Shown here piece after piece: positions 52,465 through 63,300 of a DNA stretch of 64,000 nt; the stretch's first letter is position 1, and each line of letters opens with the position of its first letter. Source of the DNA: JAFGPL01 sp963781805 (GTDB taxonomy: Bacteria > Bacteroidota > Bacteroidia > Bacteroidales > UBA10428); assembly GCA_963781805.1 (NCBI GenBank), contig CAWAHF010000004.1, forward strand, positions 5,084,001 through 5,148,000. The letters run 5' to 3'. Made by a program: the position numbers and the translations under genes. The notes beneath the pieces were generated by a model, which made no database searches, had not been told where the DNA came from, and saw nothing but the letters and a program-made list of their open reading frames with translations.

Positions 52465-54861
52465 TCATCCCATCCAAACAAACACTTCATTGATTTCGTT
52501 CAACTGACCCATGGGGATAAGATTGCCCTGAATTTCCTTACCATTCACAACCAGTTTTTTCACTCCCTTTTCAACTCCATTATCATTTTTAATCGTAACA
52601 TTAATTCTTTTTCCTCTGAAAATTCGCTGAATACTCAGTTCTTTCCATTCTGACGGAATGCAGGGATCAAGTCTTAAACCGTGGTAATCCGGCTGAATAC
52701 CTAAAATATATTGTGTAATTGCATAATAGGTCCATGTTGCTGAACCGCTGAGCCAGGGAATTCTCGATTTACCGAATCCGGGACTATATTTACTGTGTGT
52801 TGACTGGCAGACCACATACGGTTCAATTTCGCGTATTTCGGCTTTTGTATTGTAGGCGGCAGGTAAATAGGAACGCAAATACTGATAAGCCCGGTTTCCC
52901 CTGCCAAGCATCGCTTCGGCAATTACTGCCCATCCCTGGGTATGAATAAAAATTCCGCCGTTTTCCTTCAATCCCGGATTAAACAGCTGTGATCTTACAA
53001 TGTTGTAATCGGTATCGGTATAGGGAGGTTCGCACAAAGCAAGGCCGTATTCCGATGCAAGCAACTTATTTACATTATCTAATGCCGTTTTGGCCTGTTC
53101 CCCCGTGGCTGCACTACTTATAACCGCCCATGCCTGCGGATTAAGGTATATTTTTCCTTCGTTACACTCACTGGCTCCAAATTTCATTCCGTCAAATCTG
53201 TACCCGCGCATGAACCATTCCCCGTCCCATGCATGCTGTTGCAGATTTGCATCCAAAATAGCAAGCTTACCTTTACCCCATTTTTCTTCTTTTGTGTCTT
53301 TTAGCAATTGCGCGATTTCAATATATTCTTTGAGAGCAAACCGTAGTTGCATAGCCACAAACACCGACTCCCCGTTATATCCGAATTTCAGGCAGTCGTT
53401 CCAGTCTGCGCTTAATCCGTAAGGTAATCCATGTTTTCCGCTCCGTTCCAGGCTGAATTCAATGGCACGTTTCAAGTGTTGAAAAACAGACCCTTCACCC
53501 TTATCGGAATAGGGTAATATTTTTTTATAAAAATCAATATCTCCGGTTTCTTTGACATAAGCCGGTACTGCATTAAACAGCCACAAAGCATCATCCGAGC
53601 GGTATTGTTCATCTATTGGAGCAGGTTCGCTTCCCGGTTTATGTGAAAAAGGCTGCACAACAGGCATTGCACCTCCGGTGGAAACCTGTCCTGTAATCAT
53701 CAGTTCAAGTCGGTTACCTGCTTCTTCGGGAATGGCATGCATTACACCCAGAAAATCCTGAACGGTGTCACGGTATCCAAGTCCGTCCCGGTCAATTCCC
53801 GAATAAATAAGGCTGGCAGCGCGCGACCAGGCAAACGTAATCAGGCTGTTATATATACCCCACGTATTGATGGTACTGTTTAGCTCCCCATCGGGCGTTT
53901 CGGCAATGAATCCCTGCATTTTATTGTGCCAGAATTCCTTGACTTTTGCCAATTCCTTTTCTGCATTTTTTATTTCAGAAAACTCCTTGATTGCCTGTTT
54001 CCCTTCAACATCAGCTTTTCCAATTCCCAGCAATACGGCAAATTCTTTCGTTTCTCCGGGTTCGAGCTCGAGTTCGATCTGCAGGCATCCACAGGGATTA
54101 TCTCCGTATGCCTCATGATTATGGCACAGACCCTCTTCAACAACGATGGGATTTGCATAGGTACGGTAGGGTCCTAAAAACTTTTCCCGATCTGTTTCAA
54201 ACCCGATCACTTTTGCACCGGCTATCGCCTGAAATGTATGTCTTCCCTGGTCCTTCTCCTTAAAATTGTCGGGCATTGCAGGAATATTAATATTGGTTCC
54301 GTGATCGATGATTCCATCAATGCATTTCATCGTTGCTATGTATTGCACATACTGGATATTCAGTAAGTCATCAATGGCATTCCAGGTGCCTGCATATTCC
54401 ACATAAGTAAAGACATTCAGTTTCCGCTTTTTCTTTCCGGTATTGGTCACTTTGGTTTTCCATACTTCAAAGGTTTTGTTCAGGGGAACAAACCAGGTAA
54501 CTTCCGATTCAATTTCTTTATATGCTGATTCAATTACCGTATATCCCGTGCCATGCCTGCATGTTGATTTATACTCATTCAGCGGTTTACCGACCGGCTG
54601 CCAGGATGCTGACCAGAAATCCTTCGATTTTTTGTCATGAAAATAGAGATATCTGCCGGGTTGGTCCATTGGAACTGAGTTGAACCGGATTCGCATAAAC
54701 CGACCCATTCCGCCCGATCGATAGAAGCTGTATCCTCCGGCATTATTGGTAATAATGGCCCCGTATTCTGTTGAACCCAAATAGTTACTCCACGATTTTG
54801 GAGTATCCGGCCTGCTAATTACATACTCTTTGTTAGTGTCGTCAAAATATCCGTATTGCAT
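52465..54861 (-). CDS. GH94 glycoside phosphorylase (cellobiose-phosphorylase-like)
   Basis: A 798-residue cytoplasmic enzyme without signal peptide. The N-terminal beta-sandwich opens MQYGYFDDTNKEYVISRPDT then PKSWSNYLGS, and has FRIRF-like and DPC elements. The (alpha/alpha)6 barrel has GYRDTVQDFLG, the catalytic acid Asp489 in LSADWNDCLKF, and GQVSTGGAMPVVQPFSH. The length and Asp position fit GH94 enzymes acting on beta-glucobioses, near the Asp490 of cellobiose phosphorylase. It splits a beta-glucoside with inorganic phosphate to give glucose-1-phosphate and a sugar. The linkage (beta-1,4, 1,3 or 1,2) cannot be read. No transporter gene is adjacent. Confidence 0.9.
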   Translation of the reverse strand: MQYGYFDDTNKEYVISRPDTPKSWSNYLGSTEYGAIITNNAGGYSFYRSGGMGRFMRIRFNSVPMDQPGRYLYFHDKKSKDFWSASWQPVGKPLNEYKSTCRHGTGYTVIESAYKEIESEVTWFVPLNKTFEVWKTKVTNTGKKKRKLNVFTYVEYAGTWNAIDDLLNIQYVQYIATMKCIDGIIDHGTNINIPAMPDNFKEKDQGRHTFQAIAGAKVIGFETDREKFLGPYRTYANPIVVEEGLCHNHEAYGDNPCGCLQIELELEPGETKEFAVLLGIGKADVEGKQAIKEFSEIKNAEKELAKVKEFWHNKMQGFIAETPDGELNSTINTWGIYNSLITFAWSRAASLIYSGIDRDGLGYRDTVQDFLGVMHAIPEEAGNRLELMITGQVSTGGAMPVVQPFSHKPGSEPAPIDEQYRSDDALWLFNAVPAYVKETGDIDFYKKILPYSDKGEGSVFQHLKRAIEFSLERSGKHGLPYGLSADWNDCLKFGYNGESVFVAMQLRFALKEYIEIAQLLKDTKEEKWGKGKLAILDANLQQHAWDGEWFMRGYRFDGMKFGASECNEGKIYLNPQAWAVISSAATGEQAKTALDNVNKLLASEYGLALCEPPYTDTDYNIVRSQLFNPGLKENGGIFIHTQGWAVIAEAMLGRGNRAYQYLRSYLPAAYNTKAEIREIEPYVVCQSTHSKYSPGFGKSRIPWLSGSATWTYYAITQYILGIQPDYHGLRLDPCIPSEWKELSIQRIFRGKRINVTIKNDNGVEKGVKKLVVNGKEIQGNLIPMGQLNEINEVFVWMG

Positions 54862-54880
54862 AATGAAAAAGTTTATTAGA

Positions 54881-54888
54881 CAAATATA
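54881..54888 (-). promoter_or_regulatory. Possible -7 element for the GH94 gene
   Basis: On the minus strand TATATTTG matches TAnnTTTG, 19 bases before the ATG. No TTG at the -33 distance is seen. Confidence 0.35.
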
Positions 54889-54963
54889 TAAAAAGGGGGA
54901 GTTTGAAAAACCGGGATGATAACATATAAAACAAATAGTCCATTGAATGGATACAAAATAATA

Positions 54964-54994
54964 ACCCTGTCAGAATTTGAAATACCGACAGGGT
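54964..54994 (-). terminator. Hairpin terminator after pruA
   Basis: accctgtc (54964-54971) and gacagggt (54987-54994) form an 8-bp stem with a 15-base loop, 34 bases beyond the pruA stop. On the minus strand it is followed by ttattattttgt, a moderate T-rich tail. Confidence 0.55.
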
Positions 54995-55028
54995 GGTATA
55001 ATTCAATATTTTTCATATCCGATAGTTC

Positions 55029-56663
55029 CTACTTCTCATCCATAAACGGATATTTGTAGCTGGTGGGTGGTACAAAGTTTTCTTTAATAGCCCGCGGAGA
55101 CAACCATCGAATCATATTCAAAACAGAACCTGCTTTATCATTGGTACCCGATCCTCTTGAACCGCCGAAGGGTTGTTGTCCGACGACAGCTCCTGTAGGT
55201 TTGTCGTTGATATAGAAATTACCGGCCGCATATACAAGTGTGGCAGATGCCAGGTTGATGGCCTCGCGATCCGTAGCAAAAATAGATCCGGTGAGTCCGT
55301 AGATTGAAGTAGTATCACACAGTTCCAGGGCTTCTTTATATTTGTTATCAGGATATATATAAACCGAAAGAATGGGTCCGAAAAATTCTTCCTGCATGGC
55401 AAAATAGTTCGGATCGTTTGTTTCAACAATGGTGGGTTCGATAAAATATCCTTTTGATTTATCATATCCTCCGCCTGCTATGATTTTTGCAACTTTCTCC
55501 TTTTTTATTCTTTCAATTACTCCTGAAAGTTTATCAAAAGCTGCCTCATCGATAACAGCATTAATAAAATTGGAAAAGTCTTCCGGTCCACCCATTTTAA
55601 AGGTAGATAAATCTTCCATCATCAGGTCGCGTATTTTCGGCCAGAGTGATTCGGGGATATATGCGCGTGATGCAGCTGAGCATTTTTGTCCCTGGTATTC
55701 AAAAGCTCCTCTAACCAGGGCAGTGGAAACCTGGTCAGGCTGGGCAGAACTATGCACCATCACAAAGTCTTTTCCACCTGTTTCGCCAACAATTCTTGGA
55801 TAGGTTTTGTATTTGTGAATGTTATTTCCGATGGTATTCCAGATTCCCTGGAAGACTTCTGTAGACCCGGTAAAATGAAATCCCGCAAAATTAGGATGAG
55901 AAAATACGGTATCTCCTGCAACCGGGCCTGAAACAAAAATCTGGTTGATTACGCCATCTGGCAGTCCGGCTTCATGAAATAACTCCATGATAACTCGTGC
56001 TGACAAAATCTGGCTTTTAGAAGGTTTCCATACCACTACATTTCCAAGCATAGCCGGAGCAGACGGTAAATTCCCTGCTATCGATGTAAAATTAAATGGA
56101 GTTAATGCAAAAATAAATCCTTCCAATGGACGCCAGTCGAGTCTGTTCCATATACCCGATGGCGACATGGGTTGAAAATCATATATTTCTGACATATATT
56201 TAACATTGAACCTGAAAAAATCTGTGAGTTCACATACTGCATCAATTTCTGACTGGAATACATTTTTCGACTGGCCCAACATAGTAGCCGCATTTATTCT
56301 TGTCCAGAAATAGGGTTCACACAACATATCGGCTGCTTTCAAAAACACAGCAGCACGTTGTTCCCAAGGCATAGATGCCCACATTTTCCGGGCGGATAAA
56401 GCCGCATTTATAGCCTGCTTTACAGTATCAGCATCTCCTTCGTGATAATATCCCAGAATATGGTTATGATCATGCGGAGCTCTAATCTCTTTCAGTTTTC
56501 CCGTTTTAATCTCTTTTCCTCCGATAAACATGGGAATTTCAACTTCCTTTGATAATAATTCTGTAATCGCTTTTTTCAGTTTTACTCTCTCCGGTGTTCC
56601 CGGTGCATAGTTGAGCACCGGTTCATTTTTTGGTAAGGGAACATGAAAGAAACCTGTTGCCAT
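55029..56663 (-). CDS. pruA: L-glutamate gamma-semialdehyde (1-pyrroline-5-carboxylate) dehydrogenase
   Basis: A 544-residue aldehyde dehydrogenase that oxidises glutamate semialdehyde to glutamate with NAD+, the last step of proline breakdown. NAD-site segments are ALTPFNFTSIAGNLPSAPAM, VVWKPSK and FTGSTEVF. The catalytic Glu294 is in GETGGKDF and the nucleophile Cys328 in EYQGQKCSAASR. The specific phrase GNLPSAPAMLGNVVVWKPS marks the P5C dehydrogenase branch, and the length (about 540) fits the stand-alone enzyme. No proline dehydrogenase gene is adjacent. A -7 match TAACTTTG lies at 56713-56720 on the minus strand. Confidence 0.95.
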   Translation of the reverse strand: MATGFFHVPLPKNEPVLNYAPGTPERVKLKKAITELLSKEVEIPMFIGGKEIKTGKLKEIRAPHDHNHILGYYHEGDADTVKQAINAALSARKMWASMPWEQRAAVFLKAADMLCEPYFWTRINAATMLGQSKNVFQSEIDAVCELTDFFRFNVKYMSEIYDFQPMSPSGIWNRLDWRPLEGFIFALTPFNFTSIAGNLPSAPAMLGNVVVWKPSKSQILSARVIMELFHEAGLPDGVINQIFVSGPVAGDTVFSHPNFAGFHFTGSTEVFQGIWNTIGNNIHKYKTYPRIVGETGGKDFVMVHSSAQPDQVSTALVRGAFEYQGQKCSAASRAYIPESLWPKIRDLMMEDLSTFKMGGPEDFSNFINAVIDEAAFDKLSGVIERIKKEKVAKIIAGGGYDKSKGYFIEPTIVETNDPNYFAMQEEFFGPILSVYIYPDNKYKEALELCDTTSIYGLTGSIFATDREAINLASATLVYAAGNFYINDKPTGAVVGQQPFGGSRGSGTNDKAGSVLNMIRWLSPRAIKENFVPPTSYKYPFMDEK

Positions 56664-56712
56664 ATTTTCAAGTTTTAAGGATGTAGAATTGTTTTGAATT
56701 TTCAGTATTTAT

Positions 56713-56720
56713 CAAAGTTA
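56713..56720 (-). promoter_or_regulatory. Possible -7 element for pruA
   Basis: TAACTTTG on the minus strand fits TAnnTTTG, 49 bases before the ATG. No convincing -33 TTG is seen. Confidence 0.35.
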
Positions 56721-56850
56721 CAATGATTAATTAACCTAAAACATGATTTATATTATCCAACGTGACAGCTATTTGATGATAAATCTCATAATTCTATCGG
56801 GTTGTTGAAAAAAAAGGAAAGACTTTTAATATACAGAAATAATTCGGGGC

Positions 56851-56858
56851 TATTTTTG
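56851..56858 (+). promoter_or_regulatory. Possible -7 element for ftsB
   Basis: TATTTTTG fits TAnnTTTG and lies 18 bases before the ftsB ATG. The -33 position has no TTG. Confidence 0.35.
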
Positions 56859-56876
56859 TATGATAAAAAATTATAG

Positions 56877-57182
56877 ATGTCAATGTTGAGCAAAGGCAGG
56901 CAGCGATTTAAATTTCTAAGAAATAAATATGTTATTACGTCGCTTTTATTTGTCGTCTGGGTACTTTTTTTCGATCAGAATAATTTGCTGGACAGGAGAA
57001 AATATGTAAAAGAATACCAGCAACTTCTGATTGATAAGGAGTATTACCTTAAAAAGGTAGTGGAAGATAAAAAAAGATTGGAGGAGCTGCAGACCAATGA
57101 TGAAAACCTGGAAAAATTTGCCCGGGAGCAGTATCTGATGAAGAAGGATGATGAAGTTATTTATGTAATTAAAAAGGACTAA
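56877..57182 (+). CDS. ftsB: Septum formation initiator FtsB/DivIC
   Basis: A 101-residue protein with a short basic cytoplasmic end, one membrane helix (about 19-33, VITSLLFVVWVLFFDQ), a coiled coil (about 38-72, YVKEYQQLLIDKEYYLKKVV followed by EDKKRLEEL), and the conserved end ENLEKFAREQYLMKKDDEVI. FtsB/DivIC links FtsL and FtsQ in the divisome and helps switch on septal peptidoglycan synthesis. Its 3' end overlaps the convergent GT2 gene by 14 bases, leaving no room for a terminator. Confidence 0.9.
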   Translation: MSMLSKGRQRFKFLRNKYVITSLLFVVWVLFFDQNNLLDRRKYVKEYQQLLIDKEYYLKKVVEDKKRLEELQTNDENLEKFAREQYLMKKDDEVIYVIKKD

Positions 57183-58446
57183 CCGGTTTTTTGTCTTTCT
57201 GTAGACTTCTGTAAACACTCAATAATTCCAACAAGTTTTGATTTTCGCTTTGTTTTTGGTTGTAAAAAACAAGTAATTCTTTGGCAGCATTTCCAATGGG
57301 TACCATTGAATAGTATTTCTGATGCGCATAATTCAGAAAGCGAACAACCATCAGGGGCGTAAACCAGGTATGGAATCTCTTGACAAAAGCCGATTGGCTG
57401 GCTGTATTTTGCTTTATCTCATTTACTTTTTCAAATACATTATGTTGCATAAGAAAACCGGTAATTGTTTCTGGAAGGCAGTCAGAAAATGCCTCATAGT
57501 CATTGTATTCATATAAGCTGGGAATTAAATCAAGCAATTGTTTTAAATCATTGTATGCGTTGGGATGATATGTTTTTAAAATTGAATTGGAGCCGGTAGA
57601 CAATTTATTAATTACGGGTCCTGTTCCAAAGACTACCCTGCTGGAAGGTCTTGGAGATGGAATTACAGTTGTATTATTGATTTCCACGGTATTTCCGTTT
57701 GCAAACAATTTGTGCAAAAAATAGAAATCTTCTCCGGCCTTCCTTTGGTTCATTCCCCCCTGTTTAACGTAGGATGCAGCTTTTACCGCAAAACAGGAAC
57801 CCAGTGTGTGAAATGCATAGGGGTAACCAATGTATCTTAAATACTCAATATGATAGCGTAAATGCAATTCATATTGAATGATTGCATTGTATACTGCTTG
57901 TGAATAATCCATCCCGGTAAGCGGATGTTCAAAAGAGATTGTCGCGCAATCAATGTTTTTGTTGTTGGAAAATGCAGCTTCTATTGTTATAAGATAGTCA
58001 TCAGAACATGTGCAATCAGCATCTAGTGAAATCAAAATACCATCGGGTTTTTGAATCTGATTAAATCGGGCAATTGCGAGATCCATTCCAATTTTTCGTG
58101 CCAGACCTGGCCCTGCATGCTTCTCAGGAAGGTCAGGTGTATGTGCCAGAAGAAATATCAACTGGTTATCCCGATGCTGTTTTTCCCAATCGTTAAATTC
58201 ATCTATTGTGGCCAGATTTCTTGCAAGAATTTCCTTCTTTTCGAATAAAGATGAATTGACGACGATAATTACCTCAACTAGATGAGCAGGACGTTTACAT
58301 CTCCATAAAGAATTTAGTGTTTCAATGAGCCTGTCCTCATCATAACATGGAATAATTACACATAATCCTAAAGATTTGTCCGGCTTATCGAAAGAGAAAT
58401 TAAATTTTAAAATCTGTTTTTCAAGATATTGGTCACCAAAGCTCAT
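57169..58446 (-). CDS. Glycosyltransferase family 2
   Basis: A 425-residue protein with a GT-A domain. LCVIIPCYDEDRLIETLNSL is the nucleotide-binding opening, LISLDADCTCSDDYL carries the DxD-type metal site (DAD), and GSCFAVKAASYVKQGGMNQR followed by KAGEDFYFLHKL gives the catalytic ED. The C-terminal third is helical and unassigned. No membrane helix is clear. The acceptor is unknown. It is 11 bases downstream of the OmpH/Skp gene and may be co-transcribed with it. Confidence 0.85.
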   Translation of the reverse strand: MSFGDQYLEKQILKFNFSFDKPDKSLGLCVIIPCYDEDRLIETLNSLWRCKRPAHLVEVIIVVNSSLFEKKEILARNLATIDEFNDWEKQHRDNQLIFLLAHTPDLPEKHAGPGLARKIGMDLAIARFNQIQKPDGILISLDADCTCSDDYLITIEAAFSNNKNIDCATISFEHPLTGMDYSQAVYNAIIQYELHLRYHIEYLRYIGYPYAFHTLGSCFAVKAASYVKQGGMNQRKAGEDFYFLHKLFANGNTVEINNTTVIPSPRPSSRVVFGTGPVINKLSTGSNSILKTYHPNAYNDLKQLLDLIPSLYEYNDYEAFSDCLPETITGFLMQHNVFEKVNEIKQNTASQSAFVKRFHTWFTPLMVVRFLNYAHQKYYSMVPIGNAAKELLVFYNQKQSENQNLLELLSVYRSLQKDKKPVSPF

Positions 58447-58457
58447 TCATAGAATGA

Positions 58458-59078
58458 TTACTCTTTCTTTTCTCTTTCCTTTTTGTATTTTTCATTCAAC
58501 CCTTTGATAACAACCTGAGTAATATCCAGGTCTTTATTGGCATATAGGACGCCACCTCCAAAAGAGGTACCCAGGACAATCATATAATTATACTGAGGTT
58601 GAATTTCAGCCAGATATTTCATGATGGAATCAAGTACTTTTCTATTTGCAACAACCTGTTGTTCAGATAAATCGCTTCGAAGGTTGTCCTGCAATTTCAG
58701 CAATTGTTGCTGGACAGATGCAAGCTGTTGTTCAATCTCCTGCGCTTCAGATCTTAGCAGTAAACCTTTCTGCATTTTTGTCTGGTAATCGCTTACTTCT
58801 TTCTGGAATGCCTTATCTTTTGATGCCAGTTCTGCTTCTGAAGCTTTGGCCATTTTGTCCAGTTGATCGGTCAGATCAAGGTGCATATTATAATAGGACA
58901 GAACCGTATCGAAATTGATATAATAGATGGATTTTGTAAAATCTCCGGTTATTGTTGTGCCTTCCGATGCCTGACCAATCATTCCGACTGAATGTTTCTT
59001 ACCGGTAAAATGCAAAACATATAGTACTGCAACTGCAACTATTGTAACAATATTTATTATCAGCCACGATTTTTTCAT
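58458..59078 (-). CDS. OmpH/Skp-family periplasmic protein
   Basis: About 206 residues from the ATG at 59078. One N-terminal helix (MKKSWLIINIVTIVAVAVLY then VLHF) acts as a signal anchor. It is followed by SIYYINFDTVLSYYNMHLDL and a long coiled coil (about 65-150, rich in Gln/Glu/Lys/Leu), ending in the Skp-like beta segment YNYMIVLGTSFGGGVLYANK and DLDITQVVIKGLN. Skp-type proteins hold unfolded outer-membrane proteins in the periplasm. An upstream ATG at 59108 would add ten residues, but it overlaps a -7-like TATATTTG (59108-59115), so the start at 59078 is preferred. Confidence 0.85.
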   Translation of the reverse strand: MKKSWLIINIVTIVAVAVLYVLHFTGKKHSVGMIGQASEGTTITGDFTKSIYYINFDTVLSYYNMHLDLTDQLDKMAKASEAELASKDKAFQKEVSDYQTKMQKGLLLRSEAQEIEQQLASVQQQLLKLQDNLRSDLSEQQVVANRKVLDSIMKYLAEIQPQYNYMIVLGTSFGGGVLYANKDLDITQVVIKGLNEKYKKEREKKE

Positions 59079-59107
59079 ACTTAATGATTTAAAATTACTA
59101 GAGGGCA

Positions 59108-59115
59108 CAAATATA
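59108..59115 (-). promoter_or_regulatory. Possible -7 element for the OmpH/Skp gene
   Basis: TATATTTG on the minus strand fits TAnnTTTG, 29 bases before the ATG at 59078. It argues against the longer start at 59108. Confidence 0.4.
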
Positions 59116-59211
59116 AATTTTATATAAATAATATTGAAATAAAAATCACATTAGAAATTTATTTTTAGAAATTTTATTATAAACCGAACGGGAAAATTAA
59201 CCGTTTATTAC

Positions 59212-60183
59212 CTAGAACTCAGGACAAGGCACTGCTCCAAGTTTTGTGCGTCTGGGAAGCAGGAACTTAAAACTCATGGTAATTTCATGAGATCCTATGG
59301 CATGTGAGATTAAATTAGAAATGGTAATATCGTAGCTATAACCAATATTAAAATAAGGGGTTTTATAACCAACCAATATTATAAATGCATCTCCGCGCTG
59401 TGAATTCAACGGAGGTATGCCCCTGTACCACAATCCGAGAACCAATGGGTTTCGATGCCAGTAAACTCCCAAATCAAGTTGTGTATTCGTTCCCTGTGAA
59501 CGGAACATATACGCAATGGTCATGGTTTCATCAATAGGATTCAGCAGCCTGCCTTTTCGCCTGATTTCAATTCCGCCGAAAACACTTACTCTTATGGGAA
59601 TTCTGACTTTGTCAGCATATAATGAAATATTTGGTCTTAAAAGATGGTCGACATTGGTGCCCATCCAGAATTTTTTTGTATAGATAAGTATTGAGGTGGC
59701 AAGGTCTACATCTCTCACCCTGTCAATAGAACCTGGGAATACTGTTCCTGCATCAGGCTCATGCATCACATTATCAATAAATTTTAATTTATTAAATGCC
59801 AGTCCATGTTCAATGTAATAAAAGTGCATCCCGGGTCTTACATACCAGGTATTAAATATTTTAAAGTTATAGGAATACTGCAATCCGGCATTCATGGTTC
59901 CTAAATCTCCTGATCCGGCAACATCTTTCAACAGAAACAGACCGACACCACTGTTATACCCTGAAAAATAATGATCGTACGAAAAGCTGTAAGTAACAAA
60001 ACTGACCGGAAGATTAAACCATTGATTCCTGTAGCTTGCAGCTACTCTGCTTCCTTCTGCTGACCCGGCAAATGAAGGTGCAAGATACAGGGGATTGGAA
60101 TAAAATTGCGAAAATTGGGGATCCTGTGCATAATTTGATATGCAGATGATAACTAATAATATGGAAAAATATAGCCGCTTCAC
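59212..60183 (-). CDS. PorP/SprF-family type IX secretion membrane protein
   Basis: A 323-residue outer-membrane protein with signal peptide (1-19). The mature start QDPQFSQFYSNPLYLAPSFA then GSAEGSRVAASYRNQW is the PorP/SprF hallmark. Beta-strand alternation follows, for example GVGLFLLKDVAGSGDLGTMN and YNFKIFNTWYVRPGMHFYYI. Members form barrels that anchor or export a partner with a type B T9SS tail, as SprF does for the gliding adhesin SprB. The gene lies directly downstream of the PKD protein, the classic partner arrangement. Confidence 0.93.
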   Translation of the reverse strand: MKRLYFSILLVIICISNYAQDPQFSQFYSNPLYLAPSFAGSAEGSRVAASYRNQWFNLPVSFVTYSFSYDHYFSGYNSGVGLFLLKDVAGSGDLGTMNAGLQYSYNFKIFNTWYVRPGMHFYYIEHGLAFNKLKFIDNVMHEPDAGTVFPGSIDRVRDVDLATSILIYTKKFWMGTNVDHLLRPNISLYADKVRIPIRVSVFGGIEIRRKGRLLNPIDETMTIAYMFRSQGTNTQLDLGVYWHRNPLVLGLWYRGIPPLNSQRGDAFIILVGYKTPYFNIGYSYDITISNLISHAIGSHEITMSFKFLLPRRTKLGAVPCPEF

Positions 60184-60392
60184 TTTTTGGTTCAGGTGTG
60201 TTTGCTAACCCTTTTTACGCTCAAAGTTTATTTAAGTTTTAATTTTATGCCCAAACATAAAAATAAAATATATTTTTTAAGTAGTTATTTAATAAATAGT
60301 TATAAACAATTATATATAAAGCATTCTTATCAACCTTTCTAATAAATTAACCAATAAACTTAAAACCTGATTCAATATTTTTCACGAAACTA

Positions 60393-63300
60393 TCATCGAT
60401 TTAATGGAGCTATAAGCAGAGTGATATCACCTGCTTTTACAAGAGGTCTGCCATCGCTAAATGTTGCGGTTACCCGCCAGATATACACATCCTGCTTAAC
60501 AAGCTTTCCGTTAACATATCCGTTCCAGCCTTTGTTAACATCTTCCGAAACATATATCAACTCTCCCCAACGGTTATAAATCTCAAGTCTGTATTTTTCC
60601 ACTCCTTCTGCAACCGGTCTGAATATTCTTCTATCCGGTTTACTTGGATCATAATATTCATCAATCGGACCGCTGGGATCGACGATAAAGGCATTGGGGA
60701 AATCCATTTTCCTGGCTCCTTCAACAATAACCGGGACAGGATTTGTTAATGTATCTACACATCCTTCTACACTTGTGGCGGTTAGTTTAATATAATAACT
60801 ACCAGTAGCGATATAAATATGAGTTGGTTCTTTTTCATTTGAAGTACTATCGTCACCAAATTCCCAAAAATATTTATTACCATTCATTGTACTATTAAAG
60901 AATTTAACAGGGGAAGGATCTTCAGTTTGGCTTTGAACCATTACGAGTTCCGGTGCAAAAGTGAAATCAATATCAGGTTTACTAAAAACAGTAATTTTTT
61001 TGTAATCCCAGTTTAAACCACCATCTCCTTCCACAATTAATTTCACGATATATAATCCCGGTTCAGTATAAAAGAAGGACGGGGCGGCTCCTGTAGCTGT
61101 TTGTCCATTATATCCAAAATCCCAGCTATAACTATCTTCGTATATATATTTGGTAGTTGAGGTAAATTGTACCTCTAAAGGTACACATCCGCTTACATCA
61201 TCTGCGATATCAATTTCCGGAAGGGGTGGATTAATAATGATTTCATGATTAGCAGAATCACGGCATTCCGGATTATCCTTATTCCAGGCTAAAAGTTTCA
61301 CTGGTATTTTATTCTTATTGTTTATATCGCCCCAGATAGTGTATTCCTTCGTGAAAGTTTCCTGGTTGTCGGAACTGGATGTTCCGTCACCGAAAGTCCA
61401 AAAATAATTCCAAATACTGCTTTCCTGATGTTGTGTAAAATTAGTAAAATCAACTGTAGTAATATCGGTACTGGTGTTGTAATCCTGCAAAATCGGATCC
61501 GGAATAAATTCTGCCGATGGACTGGGGAATATGGTAATTTGTTTTGTTGTGTCTGCAGTACAGTTATATAACGATGTTGCCTTGAATTCAATAGTATAAT
61601 TCTGATTATTTTCTGTATTGTTAACAAACCTGTACGTGGGATTATCAAGGGTACTGAAAGCCTCACCATTGATATACCAGGTAACATAACTTTGATTGAT
61701 GGCAGAACCATCAAAATCAATTATCATAGGACTGCAACCTTGCCATGCTGTAGCTCCAAAATCCACGTTAACTTTCGGATAAACCAATACTGGCTTGGAG
61801 ACCGTATCCTGGCAACCGAATAATGAAGATGAAATAAGTTCTACATTATTTTCTCTGATTACAAAGTCATTATTGCTAAAAATATGGGTTGGAGTATTCT
61901 CCGTTGAAACAGGTGTTTCATCATCAAAATCCCATTGATAGGTAAGGTCAGTGCCTCTTGATGAATTAGTAAACGTAACAGGGAACGGCGGACAGTCCAC
62001 TGTGACAGGAAAATTAAATTCGGCTAAAGGTTTGGGATGAATTGTGATTACTTGTGAAAGTGTATCACTGCACTTATAATCAGATTCTGCAATAAGCTTA
62101 ATAGTATATTCCTTATCAACATAATTGTCAAAATTACGAAACTGGTATTGAATATAATCCTCTGTACTGGTTGATACTGATCCGTCACCGAAATCCCAGA
62201 AAAACTTTGTGGCTACTACACCTTTGAACAAAGAGGTATTTTGCAGTACTGAGTTATGTGGATAACATGGTTCAAGATCATCAATAATAAAAGAAGAATG
62301 AATCTCAGGGCTTACAACTATTTGCTGAGTCCAGGCAGTATCACATCCCTGGAGGTTGGTCACTGTAAGTTTAATGGTGTTATTCTGTTGACTCAAGGTA
62401 GTATTGGATATGGAATGATTGAAAACAGGTAACGCACTAGTGGCATCAGTGATGCCATCATTGTTAAAATCCCAAAGGTATTGGTTGATCCCACCGGAAG
62501 AGGCTGAACGATCTATTTCAAATTCCTCATCCGAACAGACCGAGGCTTTATCCACGGCGAACTTAGCAAATATAAACGGAAAAATGGTTATTGGTTTTGA
62601 AATACTGTCAGTACATCCATACTGGCTGGTGGCATTTAGTTGAATGGTGTGGTTAACACTCACATTTTGTGAGTTGCTGTAAACGTGGGGAATTGGAGTG
62701 GTTTTGGAAGAGTAAATACCATCTCCAAAAGTCCAGTAAAAACTTGTACCGGAAATGATATTTGTGTTGTTGCTTATAAAATTAACAGTCAAGGGTTGAC
62801 ATCCTTGCGTTTTATCGATTGCAAAGTCAGCATGTATTTCAGGATAGATGATAATTGGCTTGATCAATGTATCGTAGCAGGCATGATTATTTTTTACAAT
62901 TAGCCTGAGATTGTCTGTAATATTAGCCAACGAAGTATTGGAATAGGTATGCGTTGGTTCAAAACCGGTATTAACAGGTGAACCATCCCCAAAGTTCCAT
63001 TCATAGAATTTTGCTCCGGCTGGTGTTCGATTGGTTATGTCTACACCAAATGGAGAGCAACTATCACTCCTAGCTACAATAAAATCTGCGTCAAGAAATG
63101 AATATACTGTGACAGGTTTTGAGACCATACTGTCGCATCCAAAACTGTTATATGCGGTGAGTGTTACATCGAAGGTTGAATCGTTGATGTTGAAATGTCC
63201 AAATGTCTGTTGAAATAAGGTAGAACTAATGGAACTTGAGAGCTCGGGTCCAAATTTCCAGTCGTATGTAAGGTTTTTTCCTGAAGAATTATTCTGAAAA

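Noticed and set aside
59079..59108. Longer start for the OmpH/Skp gene.
   Set aside because: The extra residues are polar and precede a standard MKKSW signal-anchor start, and the upstream ATG overlaps a -7-like element.
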